Translations under genes and position numbers: made by a program
Source of the DNA: Anthopleura xanthogrammica
Taxonomy: Eukaryota > Cnidaria > Anthozoa > Actiniaria > Actiniidae
Assembly (NCBI GenBank): GCA_964019055.1
Contig: OZ025213.1
Span: 10,076,583 to 10,140,582 of the forward strand
Direction: 5' to 3'
DNA: 64,000 nt
The notes under the pieces: generated by a model
What the model was told of the DNA's origin: nothing
Database searches by the model: none
The model's input: the letters and a program-made list of their open reading frames with translations, nothing else
Part shown: positions 1-15,000 of the stretch, in pieces
Layout of the letters: each line of letters starts with the position of its first letter
Numbering within the stretch: position 1 is the stretch's first letter

Positions 1-3000
1 TAAATCTCAAACTACTTTGATGGAGAAAGAAACTTTTATTTTTCAAAGTCTTCCAGGCACTCAGCAGTTTGCTACAGTGACACTAAAAAGTGGATCAGAT
101 TTCAGAGCGCCTCAGAATCTAAGCTTAAGCGTAGGTACTCTCGATCTCAAAAACGGTGTTCTCTTACGAGGAAGATTTATCGATATCAAAACACAGAACT
201 TGCTTATAGGCAGAGGGGCTTCGTTATCTACCAGTAACATCATTGCTGTCAAAAGATACAAAGGAGAAGGAATTTCATCTGCTAATGGTGGATCTGGTGG
301 TGGTCATGGTAGTACAGGTGGATTCTCTAGCGGCATGGAAAGAGGAGGGGCAGCCTACGGCACTATTTACAACCCTTTTTATCCTGGAAATCCTGGTGGA
401 GATGGACGTTATTCAAATTCTGCTGGAAAGGGAGGTGGAGTGATCAAAATAACTGCAGAATACGTCTGGAATAACGGTTTTATATCTGCAAATGGTGGGA
501 GCGCGTCTACTGGTTCAAATGCTGGCGGTGGAAGTGGAGGAAGTATATCTCTTCAAGTAACAGGATTGCTCAAGGGCAGTGGAACAGTTTCTGCAAATGG
601 TGGTAAAGGAGAAGGATCAGGTGGTGGAGGGGCAGGTGGTCGAGTTTCTGTACATCTCAGTGGCAAATATATCTTCATTGGTAAAGTTGAAGCGTTAGGT
701 GCTCTTATGTCTACGCCTCATCGATCTGGAGGACCGGGAACTGCATACATTGAAGACGTACGATATAAACTACCTTTCAATCAAATACATATAGATAACC
801 AAGGACAAGATCTTAAATATGTCACCTTAGACGAAAGCATTTCCAAATGTGAATTTGATGAAGTGTACATGCGTAATAAAGCTTCCTTAAGATTAGCCGT
901 TGGTTCTCATGTACATCGTGAACTTTTAATTAGAAAACTTCATGGTGACCGGAAAGGCCTTATTCATGCCTATGCAAATCACACAGTACACATTGAATCA
1001 CAGCTATCCGTTTCGAAGCCACCAGTTAATATCAAGGTAGAGAGCGGGGGTGAAGTAGTAATGGCCCTAAAGTCGTACGTTGTTGGTAACTCTAACATTA
1101 CAGTAGACTTAAATGGAACACTGTCGGGAGTTCGAGAGCTTTACATCACTCAAAATAGAGTTATCAAGCTTAATAGGGCAGCCCATACTTCCAAGGGAGG
1201 CAATTCCCCAAGTACCTTTCATTTCTCTGTACTTAAGCTGTACAGTGGCAGTTCATTCACTATGGAAGATATAACCGCGGTTAGTATTGTAGTTGGAAAT
1301 CTGAACATTAAATACAGGGCGACATTATCTGGATATCACTTTGATATTCTTGCCTCGACAATAGACATTGAGACTGGTGGCCTTCTAAGCTGCGCAGGAG
1401 ATAACAAGGCACGTAAAGCGGTACCACCAAAAGCAAATTCTATGCTTCCAGTTGGTGCCGGTGCTGGACATGCAACCGCAGGGGGTAGTGGAAGCGGTGG
1501 CCTTGGTGGTCCCTATTATGGTTCACTCTTTTATCCAAAAGATCCTGGAAAATCTGGAGGTAAAGGAACCAACCGAGCCTCGGGAGGCAATGCTGGAGGA
1601 TACGTAATCATAAAAGCCGGTTCTCAAATTATCAATGATGGTGTAATAACTGTAGCAGGAGGAACTGCTGCAACTGGAAGTGGGGCTGGAGGTGGAAGTG
1701 GAGGAAGCTTGCTTTTGACTACATATTTGTATACAGGTAAAAATAATAACAATGTCAATGTAAACAAAACCTTTTAGAAAAAAAACTCAGAAAAAAAGGT
1801 GGTCACATCAGACGAAATAGCTAAGGAGTTGTTGCAAAAGAAATTATCGATTATTCAGACACGATGTTATAACCGCTATCCTTGAAGTGCGACCCGCAAC
1901 GTTTCTAATTGATGTCTCGTTTGCAAACTAGCATTTCGACGGCCGTTTTTGAAATAACTTGATAAGAAAAAAATTAAAATAAAAAAACGGAATTCAAGAT
2001 TTTAATCCTCTAATCGCCTGAAATCTTTAATTCAATCTAAAGTTTCTCTCAAAAATCTAATTTTTCTAGTTTTGTTCTTTGATTGACGGCCGTGGAAATA
2101 CTAGTTGGTAAACAAGACAACAAATTTCACGGATAATTATAAGTGTCTTTAAAATTCAGGAAATGCTGTAGTATGCTGTAGTATGCTGTAGTATAAACAA
2201 AGCCGGAATTTTGTTATGATGAAAAAATGTTTTTTTTTAGGATCTGGAGTGGTCAGCTCAAACGGTGGTGATGGAGGCGGCATTGGAGCAGGTGGTGGTG
2301 CGGCCGGTCGAATAGCAATCTATGCAACATTATTCACATATCGAGGATCATTCTTGACATATGGAGGTACGTCTACACAGGGTTCCCATGGAGGACCAGG
2401 TACCTTGTTTGTAAGGGATATACGTTCATTGCGCCCTTATTCCATGCTGCGCATAGATAATTTGATGCGGTCACTTAAGGATACCGTTATACTAGATGAA
2501 GTTAATAGAAACTCTTACGAATTCTCAGAAGTTGTTATTTTGAGACGTGCTTCTTTAACCATGGTTACAAAGAATAGGAAAACGTCCTTGAAGATGGATA
2601 GACTAAAGGGGGACAGAACGGGTCTCTTGTTTGCTCAAAATAACCATACCATATTCCTTGAAGCTTCTAATACAGCTCATAGTGTTTCTAAACCCGCTGT
2701 TAACTTACGGATTGATGAAGGCGGAGAAATGGTGTTTGGAGCTTCTTTATACATCATAGGAGATGGTGCTCAGGGACTTAGCCAGTTACTAGGAGATTCA
2801 TCTTTCATTTTGAATGGTCGATTGACTGATGCAGCAAATCTCTACATTAGCAAGAGTTTAAAGGTACGTTTTGGTAGCCACGGACATTCATCCGACATAA
2901 TTAATGGCAAGCAGGTAATTACATCCGCTGGCAGTTTTTCACTGGCAAAGCTAGAAATACAGGATGGTGCCGAAATGTTCTTTGACTATTCTGCTGGAAT

Positions 3001-6000
3001 ACGATGTACAGTTGGTGTAATTCATATGAAGTACGGCTCAAAAATAATTTCTGACAGATATGACGTTCGATTGACTACTTTGCTGATGGAAGCAGGCAGC
3101 CAGATGACGGCTTCTGGTTATATAAGGCCTACACCGGATGTCGGCCCTACTATTCCAAGCTCTTGTTTAGGATCAGGAGGAAGTTACGGAAGTCGTGGTG
3201 GAAAAGGTAAGCTCAAACAACCATCTGCAAATAACAGTAAGAGCAATAAGAGTAACCATTAGGATAAAGATGTATTTTTGGGCAAGATGTTGTCATAAAT
3301 TGGATTGATACGTAGTAGTTTGTTTCGAGTTTATAAACCTTAGAGAAAAAACTCAAAAACTTAGAGGAAAAGAGAAAAAACGATCTGTTTAATCTTTAGT
3401 TGCTGTTTTTCGTAATGTTTTTAATAATAAGTCATTACTTTTAAATTTGGAAATAAGTAAGAAAGTATTTTTTTTCAAGGGCACAGAGGAGATGTAAAAG
3501 CACCTTACGGAACATTGTTTAATCCTGGTGACTATGGTTCGCACGGCTGTCCGGGACATTCAGATGGTGGGAAAGCTGGCGGGGTGATGCATATCAGTGT
3601 AGGTGACGAGCTTTATCTGGATGGAACACTTGAAGTAAACGGTCAGAGCGCAAGCTCGGGTTCAAACGCTGGTGGAGGAAGTGGTGGAAGCATATTGATA
3701 TCAACTGGTCGCTTCAATGGTCATGGTACGCTTAGTAGCAACGGAGGGAATGGCAATGGTGCTTTGTCAGGAGGTGGTTCTGGTGGCAGACTCGCAATTT
3801 ATACTCGTGCCAGCAAAAATAAATTCCTAGGTGTTTACTCAGCAGTTGGAGGTCAAGCAAATAAAGAACTAGCCGTATATTCTGGCGGTCCAGGCACAGT
3901 CTATCTTGAAGACATAAGAAATGATAAGCCGTATAGCCAGTTAAGAATTGATAACAAAAACCGACCTTGGTCCCACTTTGTTACACTTGACGAAAGCCGC
4001 CTTAAATCATATACCTTTGATGAAGTACATTTGTTTAGAAATTCTTCAATACACATGATAGAAAATGGCGAGTACCTTAATTTGACGATCAACAAAATAG
4101 TTGGCGACCGAACTGGCCTGGTTCACATGCACAGAAAACAGTTACTTAAGGCAGAGTACAAACCAACATCCTTCACTTTAACAAGGTAAATAGTTAATTT
4201 CCAATCGTATCCTTTTTGAAAAAAAGTTTGTGTTAAAACTTTTTATTCTTATTTTTGCTCTTTTTACAAATAATGACGATATAACGATGAGAATGTATTT
4301 GGTTAAGGCTAACAAATCATTATGCACGATGCCCCACTGTACTGTTGGCATACAAGTACTAGAAGGATTCTGGACTCTCTATACGCGCAACCTAAAATTT
4401 TGCACGGACTTTACGATTTTTTGCAATTAAAAGTATTTTCTGAAAGCTAAAAACTGAAAACATCCATAGTTTTTTGAAAATATATTCACAATGTTCATGA
4501 TTTCAGAGATTTAAAAAAATTGCTTTAAACGACATTCGACCATGCTGCATTTGCAAAATTTTCGGACTTTTAGAAATTCATCAACATCGCTTAAAAACAC
4601 ATTAGACTCTGGAGATAATAAACTCCCAAAACCGTGTCTCAGATTTCAATAACTATTTACAGTCTATATTAGATCAGCCGCTATTTCGTATCAAATTTGT
4701 ATGATAGAGTTTTGGATGTAAACCGTTAAAAACCAAGCGATATAATTAAAAAAATCGCAGACACCTTTATGTTTATCATGATCAAATGATTTATCAGCTA
4801 GCTTTCAAAGTTTGTTTTATTTATTTATTCAGTTTTATTTTTAAATTTCGCTGCATGGGCAGGGCAACCCCACAAAGTTTGGGTCCGATCCGATTAAATC
4901 TGAATAAACTGGAACATTTTAAACGAGCAAATTTGCCTCTCTACAAACTCCGAGAAAAACACGGTTATCATATCTTTGTTTTTGTTTTTACGATTTCCAC
5001 AGAACTGCAGCAAACTTTAGGCTTGACAACGAATCTGCAGCAATTATGGCAACAACAGTTAACATAGTTGGACTTGCACAAGTAGCATTCGTTTGGAATG
5101 GAAGACTTATTAATGTTCGGCATCTGCGTTTAGCGCATGGCCGTCAAATCAAAGTGGACTGGCATGCTCATACCGCAGGTATTCGTGATGGAGTGTACGG
5201 ATTTATCGATCCTGATGGCAGCTTTACATTTGCTTCACTTGAGTTTGGCAGCGGTACTGTTATCAAATATCCTCCTCCAATGGGAGTACACATAACTGCT
5301 GGATTTTTGGTAGGTTTTCAAATATTCTGGTCTTGAAACAAGATACAAATGCATTTATTTTAAGAAAAAAATACTTTGAAATTAGTTATTAGTAATACCT
5401 TCTATTAACAGACGTTAGGACGTAAATCCTTCATCGGATTAAATTAATTACATTTTATTTGAACACGATGTCATTTAGTTTAATTCTTAAATACTCTTTG
5501 ATATCTTCTTATAGGACATTAAATTTAACAGCCGCTTTGAAGCAGAATATTTTGAAATCGAAGCGACAGATTTTTATCTTGAACCGGATGCTGTGCTTTA
5601 CTGCAAGGGACGTGGCTATACATCTACAACATCAGGATCTGGTTCGCATTCATTTAATGGTGGTTCAGGTGCAGGACATGGTACTGTTGGAGGAAGTGGT
5701 GGATCAGTTACTGGAGGCAAGGTCTACGGATCAATATATGAACCAATACTTCCAGGTGCCCGTGGTGGATGGGGCCCCATTGCACAAGGTAGTCGAGGAG
5801 GTGGCCGAATAAGAATTAAAGTCGGCTACGCTTTCATTCTTGATGGAATTTTAAACACCGATGCCGAGGATGTACTTGCCGATTCAGGTATGAACTCCCT
5901 AAAAACAGTTTTTAAAGAGTTATATGCTCATTAACTCACATAATAATGAAGTACCGGTTCTTTTTTCAGCCAGTGGAGGTGGGAGCGGAGGAAGTGTATG

Positions 6001-9000
6001 GATTAATACAGGGTACTTGCGAGGGCATGGTAGCGTGCTAGCAACGGGTGCAGCTTCTAATATTCATAGATCGGCTCGAGGAGGTAGTGGTTCAGGTGGC
6101 CGCATCGCTGCTCACATTCAAATGAAGGATGAATATCGAGGAAGTTTTTATGCTCTTGGAGGCGTTGGGTCTGGGAATCAACATGGTGGGTCAGGAACCG
6201 TTTACATCGAGGAAGCAAGAGGTAATAAGTTCTATCGTCGATTGTACATAAATAACCAAAATGCAAAGCCAATGAAGGAGTTCAAACTGGATCAAAGAAA
6301 CCCGCGATCTGTTAGATCAAATGGCACCGAAGAAAATAGTGCTGACTATGCATTTGATGAACTAATGCTTGAGGGACAGGTACGAACATTTTTCTTTGAC
6401 ACACGTTTTCTCGTTTTTTTTGGAAATATTTCTGGACTTCTATACTTACTGATACTTAAATTAAACGTACTTGGAATGACTACTTTGAAAACATTTTTTT
6501 TTTCGTATTAAATATATTTTTTTCAAACTTAAAACTTTTTACCCTGAAACAACCTATTAGAGTATAGTTTTCCACACAAAAAATGTTTTTAAGCACTAGA
6601 ACTGCAAATACGTTTCTTTTCTGATGTTCTGTGTTCCGTAGTTATGACCTGACCAGGGTAAGGACCCAATGTTATTGACTTTAGTTCGTGGATGTGCGGG
6701 AGTATTGCTTATGGACTCAATACCTGGGTGTCTGTTAAATTCGGTATTAATCATTTATTGTTTGTACTTTAATGAAATGAAAGATAATGGGGTTTTTGTT
6801 TAATTAAATATGAAATAAATAATGGTGGTACTGATGTTGTTTTTTTTTTCTTGTTTTTTTTTTTTCAATTATAGGTTTTATTCAGGATCGCAAGCTCAAG
6901 TTTAAAGCCTTCAGTTACAATACACACGGTTATCAGTGATGGCCTTTCAACCATGCACATTCAACGGCAACATAAGTTTTTCATCGAATACGACGAAGTG
7001 ACAATGAGACGTTCGTATCCTCCAATAAACTTTAAAGTTGATTACGAGGGAGAGCTGTTTTTAGTGCCAGATTTTCATGTTTCAGGTTTAATAAACCCTG
7101 CTTTAGAACTAAATGGCCGAATCACAGGGGTGTCTAATCTTACCATAACGGAGAACAGACTGTTTGCTGTAGGGTGGAATGCCAGCAGTGCGCTAACAAA
7201 AAAAGGCAATTACACAGAGGAACCTGTTGATGGGCAGCTTGCCTTTGGAGTTTTAATATTGGAATCAGGCTCACGACTTCGCTTTGAAAAGAATATTAAT
7301 TTGGAAGCAGACACTCTACATATGAGAAAGAACACACTTTTATCAGGTAGTCCAATCGTTATGACTTGTGGGGAAATGCTCCTTGAAGGAGGATCAAACA
7401 TAACGACTATAAGACAAGGCCCTAAAGCTGGAAAAGGAACATCGCCAGGAATAGCACTAAACAATGTTGGTTCTGGAGGAGGCCATGGTGGCCAGGGGGG
7501 TCCTAGTGTTTATACTAAGGGCAGCGTCGGCTACGGATCTTACGTATATCCAGTGCATCCAGGAAGTGGAGGAGGAGGATCAAATGGAGGAAGAGGAGGA
7601 AGCACAATTAAGGTAGTTGTCGCGAATCAAGAATCAAATGTAGCGATAGTACACTCGCTTTTCACCTCTTGGGTCTCGTGCACCATTCCTGACCCTCGGT
7701 ATCACATAGGAATAGTATTTGTTGGCAACCCCTTTATTTCAGTTATTTTTTCGTTTTTCTTCCTCCGAAAGCTAAATTCTAATCTGATCTGTAATGTTTA
7801 TGTAGATTTCTTGTCCAATTAAGTTGAGGTTTTGTTTTTTTGAGGGTTTTTTTCTTTGTTTTTCCTTTTCTTTATGAAATATTTATCAAAACATGAACAT
7901 TTTCCTTTTTTCACAGATGGAAATAACGCGATCATTTCATCATGATGGAGTTATCGAAAGCGACGGCGACAATGGCAAATCTAATAGCGGTGGTGGTAGC
8001 GGTGGTAGTGTTCTCATCAAGGCTACACAATTCTCAGGACACGGCAATATATCAGCAAACGGAGGTAACGGGCATGGCAAAGGTGGTGGTGGAGCTGGAG
8101 GCCGGATTGCCGTACATGTTTCTTGGCTAAGGGAGTACGCAGGGATGTATACAGCTTATGGTGGCTTTGGTTTCAAAGCCGGTGCGTCTGGTACCGTCTA
8201 TTACACCGATACCAACAGTGGTTTGTCTCATCGACCTGTAATTAAGGTTAAAGGAAACAAAACTGAGTATGGCGACGGATTTAGAAAGCTTATCATCGAT
8301 AATCAAAACAGAAATCCTGATCTGGCAACAATTATTATTAACGAAAATACTTCATATTATGAAGTAGATGAACTCGAGGCCAAGAACAACGCCGTACTTC
8401 ATATACATGGGGATCATGCGGTCTTAGTTGCTCATAAGTTCTCCGGTGATCGGACTGGCCTTCTGCATTTAAGAAGTGGACAGAAGATGTTCGTAGAAGT
8501 TGTTGAGTCAGAAAAAGGTTACACTGTTGCGCCGGTTAGCTACAAAGTTGAAAAAGGAGCAGAAATAGCTTTTCCTTCCTCTCTAACTCTTCTTGGAAAA
8601 CGCTGTACCTTTGCTGGGTTTGTTGTCGGCGTATACGACTTGATAGTAGCAGAGGGATCTGATGTTGTGTTTTCGTCAACTACGCAAACCGGAATCAAAG
8701 AAAACGGTACATTCCAAGTTCTTACGTCACCGGGGAATATTACATTTCCTGAAGTTTATGTGCAAAAGGGATCCCGTTTAGAATTCTCAAAGATTACGGA
8801 ATCGCTAGTTTTTACTGCACTTATCTTTAGAATTAAATATCACAGTTTGGTAAACATGAATCACGGAGAAATCGATTCTGCATGGGTCTGGCTTGAAAGC
8901 GGTGGCCAGTTAGTCCTCGAAGGCACTGGTTATCTTAATGAATCTGGCCCAGGAAGAGGAAGTACTAATAGAAATGTTGGTACAGGAGCAGGGCACGGAG

Positions 9001-12000
9001 GACAAGGGGGGGCATACCAACCCAGCATGATTGGAGGAATTCCGTACGGATCTGTATATCGCCCATTGCATTTTGGAAGTGGTGGTGGAAATGGACAGGG
9101 CCGTGGTGGCTTTGGTGGTGGAATTCTTCACTGGCGAATAGGACAAGAAATTGAACTTGATGGATTAATAACTTTGCGAGGATTAAATGGCTCTGGAGTG
9201 GATTCAGGAGGGGGAAGTGGTGGTAGTATTCTTATTGAATGTACAAATATAACTGGTTATGGAGAAATAAACGTTCAAGGGGGATACGGCCAAGATTTAG
9301 GATCAGGAGGCGCTGGTGGTCGAATTGCACTACACGTTAGTTTTCGTCACAAGTTCGCTGGAAAGTACCTAGCTTACGGAGGTTTAGGAAAATCTATAGC
9401 TGCAGCAGGGACGGTTTACGTAGAAGAAACAGCCCGAGGTCCCCAATACGCACTTTTGAAATATGACAAGAAAACTAATACATCACATATTGTTGCCACA
9501 CACAGGTATCTGGAAGTTGATAGTAACAACTGTAAAACAAAATGGAATACTTTACTTTTAGAGAGCGAACATATTTCTTACGAACTAGAAGAGCTTTATC
9601 TCACAAGGTATTCTAATCTTCAAATAAGACATCCACCAGGTTCCCCCAAAGTTAGCGTAATTATTCATCGTTTTCTTGGGGATGGTACTGGTCGCTTTCA
9701 CATTCGAAAAAATCAAACTGTTTATGTTGAAGTGGTGGAATCTGAGACAAATGAAACTGCTCCACCTTGTAATTTCCAAATTGATGAGGATGCTGAAATT
9801 GTCTTTCCAAGTAAGGTGGACATCCGTGCTATGAAAAACATAATCGAGGGAAGAATAACCGGTGTCCATGATCTTGCAATAGCAAATGGTGGTTACCTTG
9901 AAGTAACATCTACGACGGAAACTGCTCGCATCGAAAATCGCCATTATATTGAAATCAATAAAAAGGGGAATTTCTCTTTTGGAACTGTAACAGTGAAACG
10001 TCATTCGAAATTGACTTTCAATCGTGTTAACTATCCTTTGATATTGCGTTGTGCTGAGTTTCGAATCAAGTATGAGGGTGCGGTTACAATCAACTATGGA
10101 TCTTTTTATTCTGCTTATGCATGGATAGAAAGCAAAGGAACGTTGGTGCTAGATGGCAAAGGTTTCGGAGCAGAAAGGGGACCAGGTAAAGGAAGCACAG
10201 TAAATAAAATTGGATCTGGCGCAGGACATGGTGGTGATGGCGGAAAATCTGAGTGGTCAAATGGAGGTGTACCCTACAATTCAGTATACTCCCCAGTTTT
10301 ATTTGGCAGCGGTGGAGGTAACGGTCAAGGTGCTGGAGGTTCTGGCGGTGGTAAGCTTTATTGGGATATTGGGCAAAGACTCGAAATCAACGGTTTTCTC
10401 TTTAACAGAGGAACTAATGGTACTGGTACAAATGCAGGCGGCGGCAGTGGAGGAAGCATTTTGATCAAGGCAACAAATATGACAGGTAAGGGCGAAATAG
10501 CTGTCCAAGGAGGATCTGGAACAGGTATTGGAGGTGGAGGGTCTGGAGGGAGAGTTGGAATACATTGCAGGTGGAGGTACTCGTATATCGGCAAGTTCCT
10601 TAATCATGGAGGACAGGGAAGCAAATACGGTGGTGCAGCTGGAACTATTTATATAGAACAGAACTATCGACCACTAGAGTACAGAGAGTTGAAGTATAAC
10701 AAGAGATTGAATGCAACTTTAATGTCGGTTGACCACACTTATGTTTACATTGACAACGCTGGCTATAATGTCTTAGGAGCCACAATGATAATGGAAGAAG
10801 GATCAACTTACTACGAATTCGATGAAATGGAGCTCTCAGGATACTCAAGGCTACTTTTATACAAGCCAAATATAATCAATGTAACAGCAGTTGTGCATAA
10901 GTTTATCGGAGACAAGACAGGACAATTTCATCTTCGGAACGGTCAAAGAATATTTGTGGAGGTTGTTGAGTCTGAAACCAACAGAACTGAAGCTCCTTGT
11001 GGATATCGTATAGATGTTGGCGCAGAAATTATTTTGCCATCAGATTTTCATATCTACGGAACAAGAATGCACATAGAAGGTATGATGACTGGAGTTCATC
11101 ATTTGAAGGTTTCACATGGTGTGAATATTACCGTTTATTCTACTACTCAAACAGCTCGCATCGAAAACCGAGAATATGTTTTCATATCTCAGCCAGGGAA
11201 TTTATCATTTGCGTCTCTAATTGTCAAACGAAGTGGAATAATTGAGTTCAGAAAAATAACAGACTTTTTAAAGGTTTCGTTTAACGAATTTACGATCAAA
11301 TATGGAGGATTGGTTAACATGAACCAAGGCGAAATATCATCATCGTTTACATTTCTAGAAAGTCATAGTTATCTTGTACTTGATTGGAATGGACATTCCT
11401 CCGAAAGCGGCCCTGGAGCTGGCAAAACCATTTCTTATAATGGCAATAGAATAGGAACTGGCGCAGGACATGGAGGGGACGGCGGAAGAAGTGGTGGTCA
11501 ACCTTATGGATCTGTTTATCGACCTAAGAAACTTGGTAGTGGAGGGGGGAATGGCCAAGGATCGGGAGGAAGTGGTGGTGGAAAATTGCTGTTGTATGTT
11601 GGTAAAAGACTGGAGATGAATGGATATATTTATGCGAGAGGAGGGGACGGGACTGGTACAAACGCAGGTGGCGGTAGTGGAGGAAGTATCGTAATACAAA
11701 CAACAAATATTACAGGACATGGCTTGATATCTGTTATTGGAGGACGATCTACTGGGCAGGGTGGCGCTGGATCTGGTGGGAGAATCGCAATTCACTGTCG
11801 ATGGCGCTACAGCTTTTCAGGAGTAATTAATTTCCATGGTGGAATAGCCTCAAGTAATACTAACAGTGCTCCAGGGGGTACAATGTATAGGGAACAAAAT
11901 TTTAAACCTTTAGAATATCGACACCTGAAGTACATGAAAGAAACAAATACATCTGTTATGGCCGTCGATAACACGTTTTTACATATTGACAATGCTGGAC

Positions 12001-15000
12001 GCGATGTACCCGGTGCTACAATGCTTATGGAGGAAGACACTCTGTTTTATGAATTCTACGAATTGGTTCTGACTGGCTATTCGCGTTTATTAATCTACCA
12101 TCCTGACGATAAGAAGAATGTGAGCCTCGTTGCTCATAGTTTTGTAGGAGATAGAACTGGACAGCTCCGGATAAGAAAGAACCAGATCATATATGCTGAA
12201 GTGGTCGAGTCTGAAACAAATCGCACTGAGGCTCCTTGTAGTTTTATTTTAGATTTAGGAGGAGAAATCGTGCTTCCTTCAGAGTTTCATGTCCATGGCA
12301 TAAATACCATCATCAATGGAAGAATGACTGGCGTACATTTCCTTTTTGTAGAAGACAGAGCAAGTCTTACTATTTCAAATACAGCACAAACAGCCCGCAT
12401 AGAAAACAAAACATACGTTGATATTACCGAACCAGGCAACAGCTCATTCGCTCACATAGTCATCAAAAACGGAGGCGTTTTAAATTTGGTTCGCGGTGCT
12501 GGTGTAGAGCTTTCGGTTACCTCTACTTTATTTGAAATTCAATATGAAGGATTAGTCATTGTCAATCATGCTGAATTCTACTCGACATTTGCGAAGTTAG
12601 AAACGAATGGTGTTGTCCGTCTTGACAGTGCTGGGTACGATGGATCTTCAGGTCCTGGTGCTGGTAGATCTTATCAAAGAGGGGCAGGTGGCGGGCATGG
12701 GGGGCAAGGTGGATCATCATCTGTCGGCCAGTCTGGAGGGAAAGCTTACGGGTCAGTTTACAAACCTAGAGAGCTCGGTAGTGGTGGTGGGCCAGGCACC
12801 CTTGACTCCGGTGGTAAAGGTATGTTTGACCTATAGTTTTGCGTAAAAAACGGCATTTTTCTATTTACTCTCATTTTTTTATTTTAGTCTACTGATTATG
12901 CGTGGATAATGATATAATATTATTTTTGAATTAGGCGGTGGTTGTCTCTTATGGATAGTAAGCAAACATCTACACCTAGATGGGCTCATTACTGCTCGGG
13001 GGCAGGATGCGACAAATACCTATGGAGGCGGAGGGAGTGGCGGGAGTGTACTTGCAGAAGTCATGAACATAACGGGCCACGGGGAAATAAATGTTGGCGG
13101 AGGCCATGGAAAAGCTGGAGGAGGCGGAGGTGCTGGAGGAAGAATCGGAATACACGTTAATTTTCAAAATAATTATGGAGGTAAAAAATAACAAAAAATA
13201 TATATATTTCGCTATTCTTACATCCCTTGGGAAACAAGACAAGGGAAATGAATAATTAAAATTTCACTAGGAATAGGTCATGAAATAAGGTCAAATAATA
13301 TTCTGTAGAAAAAATATCATAGTATTTTTTTCTCTTAAGTATTTTTTTTTCTTCCAAAATTCAAGGTACATTTCGTTCTGTTGGTGGATTGAGTAACAGT
13401 ATGGTATATTCAGGGGCAGCAGGTACCGTTTACAAGTACGAAAGCAGACGAGGTCCACAATATCGAGAGCTAAAATACAACCCGAACGGAAACTTTTCAT
13501 ACTTTAAGCCTCAGCATTCAAAGGTCAAGGTCGATAATGAACAAATTAATGTTGCTACTCCTTCGATAATAATGGAGGAAGATACAGTTTTCTACGAGTT
13601 TAACGAAATGCAAGTAAGTACATTCAGCTTTCCATTAAATCAGTTGTTGCAGAAATTGGGGACTAGGCCATGATTAACGCTAAAAAGTAAGAGTCCTATT
13701 AAATTACGAAATTTATTTTCTTGGCATACTAAAATCTCTCTTGAATTTGAACTTTTTTTCTGGATGTTTATTGATATATTTTTTTTCGCTCCGTTTTTTC
13801 AATGTTAATACAAGTGAACTATTATGAGTATTTCAGATCCAGTTGGTATAGGTAGTTGTTTAGCGGCCAACGTATTTGAAATTTCCAAACTTTTCAGCAT
13901 ATCACAGATTTATCTCAGTCATAATTGAGCAAGAATCTGGAATATGGCTCGCATGCAGTTTAAGAAATATTATTATTTGACGTGAGCATGTATTATGCTT
14001 TTTGACCAATCAGAGCGCGCGTAATATCAAAGTTATTTTATAACATACATTAAAAAATTAATTGTTTTTTATGTGTGGTGCTATAGGGCGACCGTTATTA
14101 ATAATCGTAATCATTAGTGTCTATTTTACATTACAGGTTGAACATCATTCAACTCTAATTTTCTACCACCCCAAAAGAGCCAGGAATGTCACTGTAATCG
14201 CACACGAAGTAACCGGAGATAAAACCGGCAGCATAAAGCTTACGTTAAGGCAAACACTGTATGTGTTCGTGGTTGAGTCAACTCATACATACATGGACGC
14301 ACCTTGTGGTTTTTTCGTCGATGAGTATGCTGAAATAGTTTTCCCTACAGAAGTCATTATCAGAGGCGAAACGACAATCATCAAAGGTACTATCAAATTA
14401 GGTTTTTTAAGAACGTGAAATATAATTTAAGCATAATATTTTATTGTATTTAATACATTAATAGTCACTTCACTCAATGATATGACATTGGCGGTGGAGA
14501 CGGGGGCCAAGAAATAATAACCTCCACCCCCCCCCCCCCCCAATTTCATGATTGCCTTTTCATTTTTTAAATAAACTCCAGCTTTTAAGTACAAGCTGTA
14601 TAGTTTATAAAGGTGGAGCTTGAACATATTCTTTTTTAAGAATTTGACCACGTTTTATTGTTGGTATAAACACTGATATAATCACGTGTTTTAACGATTA
14701 GAAAAGATTATGATTTCATTCTTAGGATACATTTAACTTTGTTAAATTTAATTGACCATCAATTATTTCATTTATCCTTTTTTTTCTGACGATAATTTTT
14801 TTTATCTAACCTTTCAGTTTTTATGATTATCTTTTAGGAAGGATGACGGGTGTTGAGAAGTTGGTAATTGAGCGTAATGGATACATCGAATTCTCCGCCA
14901 CAGCACACACCTCTAAAGTTGAAACAGAAACAAAATGGCACCTTGATAACCCTTTTATGCCTTTTACCCCTGGTCTCATAGACATTCCATTGGCCATCGT

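Noticed and set aside
17..4189. Treating early open frames as separate genes
   Set aside because: Splice phases and repeat continuity join them into one protein; their apparent starts are internal codons.
4786..5067. Open frame overlapping exon 4
   Set aside because: The correct frame of exon 4, fixed by phase and repeat similarity, is different.
10299..10607. Minus-strand Ser/Thr/Pro-rich frames under the Gly-rich exons
   Set aside because: Reverse reading of GGN-rich codons produces such frames automatically.
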